From Strongylocentrotus droebachiensis (taxonomy: Eukaryota > Echinodermata > Echinoidea > Camarodonta > Strongylocentrotidae), in NCBI GenBank assembly GCA_035222895.1, contig JAVYIG010002516.1, positions 62,001-126,000 of the forward strand: 64,000 nucleotides of DNA, written 5' to 3'. The notes under the pieces were generated by a model, which was given only the letters and a program-made list of their open reading frames with translations, made no database searches and was not told where the DNA came from. Positions 26,301 to 39,581 of the stretch are shown in pieces. Within the stretch, counting starts at the first letter, position 1; each line of letters opens with the position of its first letter. Made by a program: the position numbers and the translations under genes.

Positions 26301-29300
26301 TATTGTTTGTATATAGAGGGCGCAAGTAGCTACATGTAGTGCAGTCCTGCTTTAAATATTCATGAAGACTGAAACTAAACACAATGTCAATTTTTTTTTA
26401 ATATCCTTCCTGGTAGAGGTCAAAACAACATATTCTTACCTAGAGTCTGGAAGAATTCTCCGTAACGACACTCATACAGAGAGAAGAGGAATGTTCGAAG
26501 TTTGGGCAAGCTGTGAAGCACTTCAAGTATCTCTGATCCTTTCACAACCTGTAACAAAATTTTAAAAAATTGCACAATCACATTATTTATTCATGACTTT
26601 AGAAATATCGTCAGGAACCTAATGACCAAGATGATAAATGTGATTTGTTCTAACATGCTTGAATTTCATGTTTTGACAGTCCATGTAATTGAAAACAAAT
26701 ATGGCATATTTCTTATTTAGTGCTTAGTGCTGAATACATCTCATAAAGAGACAGATTTAAGCAAACTCACAAGCAACAACAAAAAAGAAGTATATTATTG
26801 CAACAGGTTCTGTCGTTGAGATCAAGTAATTCACAACTCGACCAAGTTCCAAAAGCTTATCGACTTCTATTTTTTCTTAATCCAATAATTTCCTTAATAC
26901 ACAAACACCAGAAAAAAAGGTAAAGTTACAGCCTCTGCCTTTCTGTTTAATGACATTTTTATAAAGTTGTGAAAGGTCGTACGTGTATAACATTTATTCT
27001 TGTCATTAAAGGTATAGACCAGTTCTGGTCATGCGATTGCATTGTGAAAGAAAGGTTGTAGAATCGATCAGAAAAGGTTGATTATCTAGCATATAAGTAT
27101 TTGTGTGTACTGCAAGGTTCTGGAATCATCAAAATGATAAGAAATTTGGCCCAGTCTTGGTAAAGCTACAAACACTGTACACAGAAGGATGTATATGGGA
27201 CTACCCCCACACGTGCACGACACGTGCGTTATATCTATCAGGTCCAAATCGATATAATAATTTACCAAATATATCAATTAGTAGGCGGTTTCTCTGCAAA
27301 ATTTGTATGTTCACGTATTAGTCAAAACATATTCTTTCACATGATTGGTAATAAGAGCTTCCCTTTCATTTTTTGAGAGGGGGGGCGTTTCCAAAACTGG
27401 TCTATACCTTTAAAATGATACTACATCTAGCTCACCTTGGTTCTCAGCTCAGTCCTCTCCAGCGCTATCATGGAGGTGATGACTGTGTATTTGACAAACT
27501 GTTTGTATTCCATGAGCTCATAAGAGGTGAATGTTGAGACAGTATCGAGAAAAAAGTTGGCGGATATCTTGAACTCCCGGATGGACATGTTGTAGACACC
27601 CTGGTAGACCTTGAGACGATTCCTCCGATCCCAGTCTCCTCCTTCGTCAATCATGCTGGGTTAGAAGTAAGCAATTACCAAAGACCAATATTCATTCATT
27701 CATTCATTCATTTTGGTTTATTGAATCGAAATTCCATGTTAAAACAGTCAGGAGACTGTTTTAAAGATTACAAAGTTCAAAGATATAAAGAAAAATTACA
27801 AATACATCAATATGGAAAAGAATCAAAAATTAGTTCAAGGAAAGAATAACAATAATAATAATGGAAACTTCCAATATATTGCACATCATACATAAAATAA
27901 ATAAAAATTTAAAAAATTCCATTTCTATTTATATCTACATGTAGGAGGGTATTTTTGTTGTTGTTGTTGTTGCTTTGAAAAATCTTATTCCAAGTCCTTG
28001 ACCATATATGACGCATCTCTTTTCTTTCTTTCTTCCGCTTGAGATAAATGACTTGGACTCACCAATAAATAGTCCATGATGTGCTACAATAATGACTGCA
28101 TTAAAATCAGATCTTCAACGATATCATGCATGGTCTACATCTGCATTAGTTTTTTATCCCAAAATAACTAATCTATAGGTAGAATGTGTGCCATTCCAGA
28201 AAGTTTCTTGCCACAAAAACAGTCAAAAAGTTTAAAATTTGCAAAAAAAGTATGGCTTTGCAGAAAGTATAAATATAGCTCATCAATAATTGATGTTTTA
28301 AAAGAATTAACAACTTATTTATCTGAAACTTACCTCTTTGCCTTGGCTATATTCCTGGTGATAACATCATTGTCATTCCAGAAAAGTCCAACACGAATGA
28401 GATGGAAGATAATGTCAAGGCGGTGTCCTAATGCAACTGTCTTGTCAAAAGCTTTCCTGAATACTGTCATGCAAGATTCCTGGAGAAAAAAGAAGAAGAA
28501 AGTGATGAGGTAGTACCTTGGCTATACTGTTTATAAATATATCCATAATGATTATGGTTACGCAATCATATAATATCTTGACTGGACAAGACAAAGGCTC
28601 CAATTTTCTCCACAATCTTCTGCATGCAATTATTTGATCAAGAATGAGTCGACTCCAATGTTCCTTAGTTTGCTTCACTACCTCAATTATGGTTTGCGGA
28701 TGACTGTTACACCCCTTAAACAGAATTACTGACAGACCATTTTCACATTTATTTGTGATATAAATATAATCCACACTACAAGCTCCACTATTCATTTCTT
28801 TGGCCGACATCTTCCTATGGAGCCTCACCTCTCCCTCCCTTCCCTTCCCCAAATCACCAGACCCTCTCATACAAATTTCCACCATGAACCACAATCATAC
28901 TCAAGTATTGATTTAAATTCAGAATTTCTTTCATAAAAACACAAATGCTACATACCTTGTCCCCTATCCGACAGAAGAATTCTGCTTTTCCTAAGAGAGC
29001 ATCCCTTACTTCTGTTTCTCCAAGATTCTGTTCAGCATCTTCCAGTGTTTCATTTAATTTCTTCAGGTCTGTCTCATTTTTTTCTTTCATTGTTTTCAAG
29101 ACAGCAGCATCCACTTTCCAGCCAAGGTCTTTGCACACTTCTTCATAGTATGGTGCCATACCTAGAAGTACATTCAAGTTATAAAAACATTGATAACTTG
29201 AACTTCTGTTAACATTTCTTAAGATTGAACAATAAATTTCAAAATCATATCAAATATGGGAGAGAGTCAAGTGTTTAGAAAAAGAAGATTATGACAGACA

Positions 29301-31627
29301 TTCTTATTAAAGACACTCAGTAGTTAGCTCTCATGGGGAATTCAACACCGTTCGGGTGTTTACCCAATAACAGGCGTTGTCAATCACCAGGGTTAGCCTT
29401 CAGTTTTATGACCATTCAACCTTATGTAATGCTTTGCTTTTCCCTCACCCGATCCGAAGCGGGTCCGAAGCTAGACTCTCCGAGAGATAAGGGGGTAATT
29501 CTTGACTGGCCAACGGGTTTGCTGTGTGCAGATTTGTACCCCCATTAATGGTTTTCCCACCAAGTCTGGTGTCAGCGAATTATGGCCTTCAGGTTTTCAA
29601 GTAATTTCAAGAAATATCAAATTTAGTCAAGATAATTTTGGAGGAAATTTGATAAGAATATAATTGTTTAATTATCAATCTCATTTAAATAAATGGGGCT
29701 TATTTTTCATTGGCCAAGCAAGACTTTGTGACAGCAAAAAATATCAATGCAGATTTCTTTGTTCTTAGACATGATTTAGACCTTGGATTATACATTTAAA
29801 TGGAAATATCATTATTAGAACTTAGAAGTTCTTCCTAATGTCTGTAATGACCAATTGAAGAATATAATTTTTCCTTTTTTTGATAGTATGGCGGTGTGAC
29901 CATAGTTGGCACGTCACCCAAGTTCGCTACCTCGAAAAATTGGTAAGATTTCGAAAATCTGATATCACCAATGGAAAGAGGAACTTAATATTACCCATAG
30001 ATGGAATTTTCTTTGGAATTGGATGTAAAATTATGAAAATATTGATGAAAGATCAGCAAATTTTGCAGTCATTTGCGTCCATTTCGAAAAATTACTAAGT
30101 TACCGATAATGGTCTAGAAATCTTCATTTTGAGAGCAGATATCCTCAAAATTGTAAGTAAGAAGTGGTAGCAACTGATTGTATGATATCTTGCCTTGCAA
30201 ATTATGAAAATATCTTTTTTTTGATGGATCCCATTTTTTAATAATCAGCTGTAGGGTCTAGACCCCGTGCGCGAAGTAAGGTCCCATTGTTTTTATGACT
30301 TTTTAACTTGCAGCGCGCACACCGATCTGGAATTCTTCGAAGATAAATTTTCTAGATCTAGTTAAACCAATTTGAAGTCAAGAATTTGTCATCCATTTAG
30401 TAATAATCGATATAAATAAATTTGTGTAGAATATGAGATATCATATGGATCGAATAGATCTAACATTTAGACCTAGGTCTACCGTCTAGTCTATCACTAG
30501 GGTGTCTGAACGATTTTTCAATTTTCAATTTGGGATCTTTTTTCACCATTTTTGTTGGATATTGGAATAAAAAATGTAATCAAAATAATACCTTTCAAAT
30601 TTCAAGACTCACCGATGTTTCTATCAAAAGATACAGCCCCTCAAAAACTGTGCAATATTCATAGCATTTTGGTCAGAATGGACAGAAAAGTGGTTCAGAC
30701 AGAGCTATAATTTCTGCTCAAAAGCTGCACAGCTAATGCACAGCACGATATGCAAAGCGTGGAGCAAGGGTATTTTCAAACTGTTGTAACAAATGATCCC
30801 TTGGGACTAGAGAAAAAATAAGTGCATGGATATATTCTTTACAGCTGGCCCAACTTATCCCTCGGGGGGGCAGTTCGTGAAATTGGTAAATCTCCGAGTT
30901 ACCATGGAAACGATGTTTAAATCGCTGTTTTGAGCAAGATATTTTTAGAATTTTGGGGGTGGCCCCCTATGGGGAATATGGAGAAAAACCTGCTCTTTCA
31001 TATGACACCACATTTATTGAGTTTCACCTTCAGGATCATTTGTTATAAAGGTTTGAATTTCAAATTTTTCATAAAATCATTGACCAAATTTGCTTGGTCG
31101 CGCAATGCATGTAGACCACATAGGGATGTGTGCAATCTCTATGGGAAAGATTTTAGCACACAACATCGGGTGCGCGATCAGACACCCTACTATCACATTT
31201 TCCCCAGAAAATCTATTCAAAACGTTATTTCATTTTCCCTCATTATTAATAATTGATACACACATCTTTTTCTAATGGTAATGTATTATGAGCTCCTAGC
31301 GGTCGAAATTTCGACCACTAGTTTAAACTTGTGTGCTTTCAGTTACAACAATCATATGTTCGATTCAATTCAAATTTCAGCTTATTACAATGCATGTTAC
31401 ATTCACCCGTTCAACACACATTTTTAATAACGAACGGGACTACAATTTACAGAATGACAAAGCATTAACACATTTTACTTACTTTCTTTTTTAATCGCTG
31501 CCAATAGATCATCTTTTGTTTTCTTGTCATTTTTATGACTCTCTATTGTCAAAAGAAATCGGAGTTGTGCTATCTGTAAGTCTGGGTTCGTCTGAAGACC
31601 CTCATCTTCGAAGTTTTCTGATGGCAT
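23310..31627 (-). CDS. PSMD6: 26S proteasome regulatory subunit Rpn7 (PSMD6), complete, 8 exons
   Basis: Lid subunit of the 19S regulatory particle, part of the PCI-subunit horseshoe that carries the Rpn11 deubiquitinase. Coding exons in transcription order: 31483-31627, 28956-29161, 28334-28479, 27436-27655, 26440-26548, 25640-25808, 23869-23974, 23310-23378. All have GT/AG junctions and their phases match, giving 1170 nt, 389 residues plus stop, the same length as human PSMD6. Recognisable family segments include [87 protein letters not shown] and the C-terminal [14 protein letters not shown]. The N-terminal helical-repeat (RPN7) region spans roughly residues 50-240 and the PCI domain roughly 250-355. 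The start is the ATG before [20 protein letters not shown]. Introns 5, 6 and 7 carry MITEs and intron 1 (2.3 kb) unassigned repeat-like DNA. No frame break was seen. Confidence 0.96.
24401..25381 (+). mobile_element. Dispersed repeat carrying a DR1-containing tandem array, copy 1
   Basis: The left boundary GAAACTAGATGGA is followed by the palindrome CGACTGCGCGCAGTCG and ATGCCTCCGTC; the right end is GGCTACTTCGTAACGGAGGC, so ATGCCTCCGT is a short inverted terminus. Inside are five units of about 144 bp (135-151), each with GACCTTTGACCTCATGACC, CATACATAATGAGCC and ATCCATCAATC blocks, then a (GGAC/GTAC)n tract at 25273-25334. Because the unit is near a multiple of three, a spurious 161-codon frame runs through it. 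It lies in PSMD6 intron 7. Confidence 0.85.
25441..25588. mobile_element. MITE with GTTTCACAAA termini, copy 1 (PSMD6 intron 6)
   Basis: GGGGGGCGTTTCACAAAACTT at the left and GGCTTTGTGAAACGGGCCCC at the right form inverted ends. The interior includes CTTGCTTCTGATTGGTTATC and a GACAAATGAC/GTCAT inner repeat. 148 bp; a second copy is at 55286. Confidence 0.82.
25935..26046. mobile_element. Short MITE with GGGCYCATAT ends
   Basis: Left AGGGCCCATATATTAATA and right AATATGAGCCCT form inverted ends. Inner arms CTAGTTGTCAACTA and TAGTTGACAACTAG pair as well. 112 bp in PSMD6 intron 5. Confidence 0.65.
26165..26357 (-). repeat. Dispersed repeat family R3, copy 2 (PSMD6 intron 5)
   Basis: Same ordered blocks as 17018-17195 on the opposite strand, ending TGCAGTCCTGCTTTAAA. 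Confidence 0.75.
27010..27409. mobile_element. TTAA-flanked MITE, full length (family K1)
   Basis: Flanked by TTAA at 27006-27009 and 27410-27413. Terminal repeats AGGTATAGACCAGTT/AACTGGTCTATACCT. TTAA duplications with AGG-type ends suggest Kolobok- or piggyBac-like mobilisation. It lies in PSMD6 intron 4 and keeps the uninterrupted site that is occupied in the copy at 61861. Confidence 0.85.
29290..31400. other. PSMD6 intron 1, unassigned repeat-like DNA
   Basis: Contains a GC-richer block (29330-29580) and the 16-base palindrome GGTCGAAATTTCGACC near 31299. No termini, partner copies or exons recognised. Confidence 0.35.
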
Positions 31628-31674
31628 TTTTCTCGGTTTTACTTAGGATTTTCACAAGATTAACTTATAACAGC

Positions 31675-31696
31675 TGCGCATGCGTGATAATTCCGG
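31675..31696 (-). promoter_or_regulatory. NRF1-like and ETS-like sites upstream of PSMD6
   Basis: About 50-70 bases upstream of the PSMD6 ATG lies TGCGCATGCGTG (31675-31686), close to the NRF1 palindrome GCGCATGCGC, followed by TTCCGG (31691-31696), the reverse complement of the ETS core CCGGAA. This pairing is common in TATA-less housekeeping promoters and fits a constitutive proteasome gene. The motifs are seen; the promoter role is inferred. Confidence 0.45.
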
Positions 31697-32784
31697 CGCT
31701 GATATGTACGTAGTATTATTATAGTAGACAAAGCTGAGCAAGTGATGTTTTTTGACAAGTGAATAAACATGAAAAGTCGCTCATAGATACAGGACTACTT
31801 CATTTGAATAAATGGGTACATAAAGTGAAAAGACCTATTTAATAGAGCAAATCGAAACACATACATAACACAGTACAAAAAGGGGCATTGATCATCTAAT
31901 TAGAGAGGTATCTATCTAGAGCTCGATCTTCTCACTCCTGCCCTGTCAGTATTTGTTTGAGAACTTTTCCCAACATTTGAAACTAAATATTTCCATTCCA
32001 GAGCGCTGGAGCTCCAGATGCTTTGATCACAGGTTACACAGACGATATATATAATATTAAAGAGACACCATAATATCCTCTTGACTTTTTGAATGATAAA
32101 GCAATATAGAGCAAGATAAAGATCGACAGAAACATTTTAATATCAAATCGTTTAAAAAGTACTGATTATAATAGGGGTATACAAATGTCTCAATATGGTA
32201 CTTAATTTCAAGGTATCTTTCTTTGCATCTTTTGTACAAGGCCTATCCCTATAACGTAGGCCTACATCCCAACCAACTTTAGAACTGCTCCGCCGCTGCC
32301 ACTGACTCATATATATATTCATAATAAGTTAATGGATATGCATGGATGTAGCACCCCCGTATTGCACCCCGTTAAAACTCGGGTCTACCACAATATCCCT
32401 ATAATAATGAACACTTCGGAGGAACATACTAGCCGGCGACGGGCGACTATACTGTGGATATCTGTCCCTGGGTTACTTACTCTCCTTAATATATTATCAT
32501 TATTCAATTAATTATGATATGATCAATCAATTGTTTAATTTAGTAATCAATCCATTAATTTACTTGTTTATTTATCTATTTTTAACAGTATTTACAAGCG
32601 ACATTATGCCAACTAGGCCACTGCAGACATTACGGTAGGTATTGGAAGCTTGCACGAGTGCTATACATCTGCGACCCAAAGTCGAAGGGTCAATTTTACA
32701 GGTTTTTATTAAATTACGCCTGTTTATATAATATATATATATATAGGCCTGTATATATATACAAACAGAGGCGGCGTTCTGGGG

Positions 32785-33845
32785 GGGGGGGCACTTTTTC
32801 AAGTACCCATAAAGTGCCCCTTCTTTTACATAGGAAAAGTACCCCTTTAACTTTGTAAGAAGTGCCCATATTTTTACATAGGAAAAGTGTCCCTTTTACT
32901 TTGACAAGTGCCCCTATTAATTTTAAAAGTGCCCCTTCCCCTTTACACCTCTGATAAGTGCTCCTTTTCCTTTTGCATTAGTGTCCATTTTCCATTCTCA
33001 TAACTGCCCTTTTGAGAAGCGCCCCTTTTCACTTTTGATAAGCACCTCTTTCACCTCTGATAATTGCCCTATTCAAATCTGAGAGGGTCCCCTTTTGCTT
33101 TGACAAGTGTCCCTTTTCCTTTGTAAGAAGTGCCCCTTCCCCTTTTAATAACTACCCCCTTTTAACTCGGATAAGCGCACCTTATATTTTCACATGTGCC
33201 CTCTTTCCTTTCTAATAAGTGTTCCTTTTCCTTTTGATAAGTGCCCCCATTAAAACAAAAGAGCCCCTTCCCCTTCTCACAAATGCTCCTTTTCACCTAT
33301 GAAATTTTGAGAGATACTCGTTTCACTTTGACAAGTGTCCCTTCCCCCTCCTGATAAGTGCTCTTTTCATCTCATAAATGCCCCTTTTATTTTGACACAT
33401 CCCCTATTTCCTTCCTAATAAATTCTCTTTTTCCTTCTTATAAGTGCCCCTTCCCCTTCTCATAATAAATATTACCCCTTTTCATCGATGATAAGTGTCC
33501 CGTTTATTTTAACATGTACCTCTTTTATTTTTGATAAGAGCCACTTCCCCCCGCTCATAAAACCCCCCTTTCACCTCCGATAAATGCCCCTATTAAAATC
33601 TGATCGATGCCCCTTTTCTTTCAACAAATGCACATTCCCCTTTATCATTATGGCTCCCTTTTCAGATGCGATAAGTGCCCCTTTCATCTCTGATAAATAC
33701 CCTGTTAACAGTGATACGTGCCCCTTTTCCTTTCTAATAGGGAACCTATCCCTTTTTATAAATGCCCCTATCAAAATCTGATGGGTGCCTCTTTTCCGTC
33801 TACAAATGCCCATTTTCCATTATAAGCGCCTTTTTCATCCCTGGT
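32785..33845. repeat. Degenerate GATAAGTGCCCCTTTT satellite
   Basis: About 1 kb of short diverged units built on (GATA)AGTGCCCCTTTTCCTTT with irregular spacing of roughly 20-30 bases, almost all pyrimidine on the plus strand. It lies in the divergent PSMD6/UBE2N intergenic region. The frames in it are low complexity and not genes. Confidence 0.85.
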
Positions 33846-34907
33846 GAGTGCCATGATCGGGTTTTTCCTCTTTAATTTTTCGCACTGCAACCTCACAGAG
33901 GAGACGCCAGGAGGGGAGGGGGGCAGTGAAACGAGGCAGCTGAACAAATGCAATTTTGCCATCATGATCCATTACAAATTGTGCCTGCTCGGTCCCAGCG
34001 TGATTATTTATCATAACCATAGCGCCATAAGAAAGATGAGCGTATATTATGAGCGTTTTAATTATATTTTTGAATGATAAACTGAATTCCACATCATGTT
34101 CTTTACTTATGAAAAGCGAAATGATTTAAATATAGCAGCCTTTTGTTTATTTTGGACAATCGGCTATTTCACACTTCTACTTCACACTCTCTGATTTACA
34201 CATTATCGAGAAGGAAACAAATTGAATCATGTCTTGAGTGATTAAGTACCAACACTGACTTGGGTTTAAAAAAATAGAATAAAGGGAAACTCTTTGTGTG
34301 TGCGTGCGTGTGTATAATATACATGCATAATTATATATGATGAAAAAGAGAAGATTCATAATTTAAATCTAACATATCTCATTACTAGGTTACGAATTTT
34401 GGACGTCCATTACGTAGTTTACGTACCTATCTATTAAATATGATTTTTTTTTCTTCATTTTTTCCTATACGTTCTTGTAGACCATTTGCGCATTGCCCAA
34501 TTGGAAACGATGTAAGAATTATTACTCTTATTTTTTGATAAAAAACCACTTGATGTAAGTCGAGAATTCGTGCCCTAATAAATAGTGTTGGATTCTTTGT
34601 CATCATTCGATTACTAGTTTCGTTTCGATATAAGTGCCAAACGCGGACTTATTTATTGTACATTCATTTGTATATAAATATTATGTTTCGGCCTACTTAT
34701 CTTTCTTGATTCAGCTGGCTGTACGCGACGATCGATAGAGTCCTTTAATTAATCTAGCTTCCCTCGATATTCCTCCAAGTTCCTCTCCCCCTTTCCTCTC
34801 TCCCTTTACTTAGCTTTCTTAGTCCCATCATGGACCTCCATCACAGAGGTCAGTGACCTAGTCCATGCTCCCAAGCATCCATTCCCCCTCCCTCCCTGAT
34901 ATCCCCC

Positions 34908-35020
34908 CCCCCCCCCTTTGTCTCTCTCTCTCTCACTCTCGATCTCTCTCTCTCGATCTTTCTCTCCCTCTCTCTCTGTCTCTCTTTCTCTGTCTCTCTT
35001 TCTCTCTCCCTTCCCTCTCC
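34908..35020. repeat. C-run and (CT)n tract upstream of UBE2N
   Basis: A C homopolymer near 34905-34917, then CT repeats with CGAT interruptions, about 350 bases before the UBE2N ATG. Confidence 0.9.
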
Positions 35021-35369
35021 TTTTACCCTCTTCTCCCTCAAGGCTCGATCATAATTATACCCCCTCGAAAACTCTAGTGAGTTTACCTGACTTTTTCGAC
35101 GACCTTCGCGTACGTTGTTCAAGGAAGTTCTGCAAACTGAGCTATAGGCGTAAGCGCTCGCTTTGACCTCAAGCCCCGCGCCCGCGCGTACGGCCGTAAA
35201 ATTAACATGCGCCATATACCATACACTTTGCGTATGTACGTATTATTGTGGACTAGCTAGCTAGGCGCAACATTTTTGTGGTGAAAGAGTCCCTGTATTC
35301 TCGCTTCAGTGTTACACGATCTATTTCATGATTGATTGAAAAAAGAAAGACAAATAAAATCGGTTACTG

Positions 35370-38300
35370 ATGGCGGGGCTACCGAGAAGAATTATAAAGG
35401 TATGATTTTCCATCGTGGACAAACCCTTGTTTTGTCTTTCTCATTTTATTTTTCATTATTCATGACATGACAGTGATGAGTGAGTGTGTGTTGAAATGAA
35501 GATGATGTTGGTGCTGGTTAGCTTAGGTGGGGGTAATAACTACTGCTCAGTGGTAGTCATGAGTACAGAAGGATTAAGGGATCTGGATCTTGCTCATGTT
35601 TTTTTTTAGAATGTGACTTTATTTGTGTCCGAATGACATTCAACATCTGACATGAATGATAAGCCTTGTGCTGAGTTACGTACGGGCAGCCTTGCAATTG
35701 CTTGGGGACTGGGCACTAATTCAGTAATGACAATGTCTTAATCAGTAAATGGGAGCCTAAATCAGCTCAGTAAATGTGGTTGCATTGATTCTGTTAAATA
35801 AAAGGCAAAGCCAAAGGCAAAGACAAATTAGAAGACCTGTTATTAATTATGATTAAGCGTGACTATGGCGCTGATAGTGGTGGTTTTATCTTGTTTACGA
35901 AATATGATATTAATATCACAGAAGGTCTAGTCGGATTGGTCCATGCTTGGTTAGAGAGATCATGATTCATGTCTGCACAGCTCACAGACATGTAACTAGA
36001 AGATTCTAAGGAAATAAACAAACGACAAACAAAATATTGTTCATCTCTATGATAATGATACTTTTGATAGCAATACATATTTTGATAATCATGTCAATCA
36101 TGTCAATAATCCCAAAAATGAATAAAATGAATGAGTGTGCAGATATCAAAACCTTTCTTTTTGCAATGTCAAAGTGACACAGAATCTTGTGATGATTACT
36201 TTATGCAAAAAGCAAAGTTCAGCACTTGCAGGGAGTGTCGCTAAATTCTGCAACTTTAGTGTCGAGCCCTGCCTTTAGGTCATTTTTTCTTTCTTTGCAA
36301 GCAAGCTCTCCAATTGTTTTGTAAATTTGTACTGAAAATAATATATTTTGTTTTCCAAAGAAATGTTTCATTACACCTGTACCCAAGTTATGATAAAACA
36401 CAAGAATTTTATTTTTTCCTTAATGATTCTCAGGAGATGGCTGCTTTGTAAGGGAAATAAAAGAGTTGCCAATTTGGGAACAATTACAACCTTAAATTCT
36501 CTGCATCTGTATCCCCATTTTTTTTTTTTTATCATGCATCCAACGGACTGGCCGAAAACTCCCGACGGCCGAAAACCCCCTCCTTTACTCTTTGTTTAAT
36601 GTCTCTTTCCCCATCTCTCCCTCTCTGCATTTCACCAAATAGGAGACGCAGCGTTTAAATTCTGAGCCAGTACCAGGCATATCAGCAATTCCAGATGAAA
36701 TGAACTGCAGATTATTCATGGTGACCATTGATGGTCCCAAAGATGTAAGTACATGTATGGCCAAGGGTCCTTAAAATTAAACTATGCTGTTCCACAAGCT
36801 ATACACCCTGCAAATACGTGCGATGGGGTTAGGCTAGATGGGATGGATGCATTGCACCAAACTTCGGAGGAGACCAAGCAATGAGATTATCATTGAGGTC
36901 TTGCCAGAAATGTTTCTTGTCATGTTATCAATAATTTTTAAATGGAGGTGAAATTTATACTAATAAGCTGTAAAATCAAGATTTGCATTCATTTATTAAA
37001 TATTTTATATGCATAGCTTATGGACCCTTTCATTTTGTTGAACAAATTTTAAACTTACATTGAAAATGATGCATTGTTAATTTAAGTCTTTCATGTGAAT
37101 TGTCACTTACACACAACAACCATTAGTTTGAGGTAATTTAATCTTAGGCAACATAGTTACTTCCATTTAAATTCAAGCAAACTAACTGAGTACTGTGCTT
37201 CTTTGAAATTCATATGTTCAAGTAAAGAGATTTTAAGCTGTATTCATGTATCAAAAGCTGAAATCATGTTGAGAGTTCTTCCTGTTTCCTTGTTTCTAAT
37301 GAGTAAACTTGCAATGAAGTAATCAAGTAAACAAACAACAATGTTTGTTTGCATAGATTTTGTTGTTGAAAATATAGTGGAAACTGGAAAGATATGTGTA
37401 CATGTTATCTCATGTCAAGGGTTGAACATTGAAAGCATTGGCCTACCCGACACTTCAATTGACTTAAATAAATATGTAATTGGATTGTGGTTTAATTCAA
37501 TTTTTTAAGACAAATTTTCCATGGTTTTTAACAAATTGATATTATTATTATTATTACTATTGTAATGGTTAAAGATATTGTTAATGTTAGAGTTAATATT
37601 AATGTTAACATTAATGTCATTGTAAAAAACGTAACAGATTTGTTAATGCAGAGTAAATCGCAAGATTGACTCTGATGAGTGCAAGACAAAAAGCATGAGT
37701 ACAGGGCCTGACCTTTACTTTTTTTTTAGGGAGCCAGCCGGGCTCCTCAAGCACTTTTTCAGGGAGCCCGCAGGGGTTTCAGGGAGCCCAAGTTTATCAC
37801 GTTTTTTTTGTTGTCATAATAATGGTCATTAACTATTAAAAAATTAAAACACACCGTCACGATACCTTTTTTTATAATCATCAGTGCCGGGACCAGGGAG
37901 GGGTGTATTATTAAGTGTAAATGTGACCATGAGGATTAACTGACTGTACTGAAGAATTAATCTTACAACTATTATGAAGCCCTTTGGCTACAGTAACAGT
38001 CTAACATTGGACTTTAGGTTTTATCAGAATGAGATATAGTCACTCTTCCTCGCTCCGTCTGTTTCAATATGTTCAGTCAAGCATCCATGCAATCTTCATT
38101 ATTGCTCAACAGATTGAGCAAACGATAATATCATATTCAGAGAGGAAAGTAACTGACAAAAACAACTTTGGAAAAGATGTTTAACCACGAGGAACATACT
38201 TTTCTTTCAGAATCTTCCCAAAATATGATCATTTCATCCTTGCTCAATCTGTTTCAACGCATTTTTCAGTTTCCACTCAAATGGACATTCATCTTTGCTC

Positions 38301-39542
38301 AACCTATTTCAAAATAATAAATTCTCACTCAATGAATTTATTAAATTAAAAAAACTTAGCAGCATCTTCACTTCACAAAACAACAATCAACCCCTTTTTA
38401 CACACGCCTTTGAAGTTTGTAGTTCGTAAAATTATGTTCAAACAATAATCAAGTCCATCCAGGTACGCACGCTGAAGAATAAGCACTCACGATCACAAAC
38501 GCACATGTATCACAAACACAAGTCGACGTAAACATACACTCAGCTCTGGCAACGCAGCGACCACGTGCGTTTGTCTTAGTGTGTACATTCTCTGAGTGCA
38601 CCGACATACAATGCAGCATGTATTGCGCACTCGTTACGAGTGCGGAGATCATGCATGGCATTCCTGCACTGATCTCGATGTGTTTTCTTTTGCAACTCAT
38701 TATTCGCGCTGGAGTTGAGCCAAGTGTGCCTTGGAATGCCTAGCGCATATTTCATGATTTTGACTGCGGAATTTGGGTTTTTAGATGGATTAAAACATGG
38801 ATTAAAGTGCTGGTAAGAAACAGCATTTTTCGTGGCTGATACTAGAAAATCTTAGGGAGCCAGTCGGGCTCCTCAAGCACTTTTTCAGGGAGCCCGCAGG
38901 GGTTTCAGGGAGCCAATGGCCACCGGGCTCCCGATAAAGTCGAGCCCTGGAGTAATACGGTCAGTAAATCAACGCTATACTTCGACTTCCCAACATTTAA
39001 GTTATCAACATTAAAGAGGATTTTAGATACGGTAGTTCTCTAATTGTAAATCTTTAGATCAGGTGTATTTTTTTCCACAATGTAATACCAAAAATGTTTT
39101 TATGAACCGAAATATGGATCTTCATCAAATGTATTCTGATTTTTCATTTGTGGAAGACTGCATTGCCATTGTGTGTTTACAATGTGATCTAATGAATTCG
39201 TTTTTGCTAAACATTTATGATTATCTCTTTCTCTCCTCAGTCTCCTTTCGAAAAGGGGATTTTCAATCTAGAACTCTTCCTTCCTGAAGAGTACCCGATG
39301 GCAGCACCAAAAGTACGCTTTATGACAAAAATATATCATCCAAATGTTGACAAATTGGGACGTATATGCCTTGATATACTCAAAGGTAAGTACATCTACA
39401 TGTATGATGTAGTATGCATGTGAACTTCTTGTTGTGCATGTACATGTATTTATTATTGCTTCATTTTTATTTTGCCAAAAGCTCCAAGAAGTGTGTGGGA
39501 GCTGAGAGCTATTGAGTGACCTAAACATACTTTCTCCCTCCT

Positions 39543-39581
<39 letters not shown>

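Noticed and set aside
28445-28894. 149-codon frame extending out of a PSMD6 exon
   Set aside because: Intron 2 read-through; only 28334-28479 is exon, as shown by matching phases and donor/acceptor sites.
33571-33813. 80-codon frame with repeated KEKGH segments
   Set aside because: Translation of the GATAAGTGCCCC satellite.
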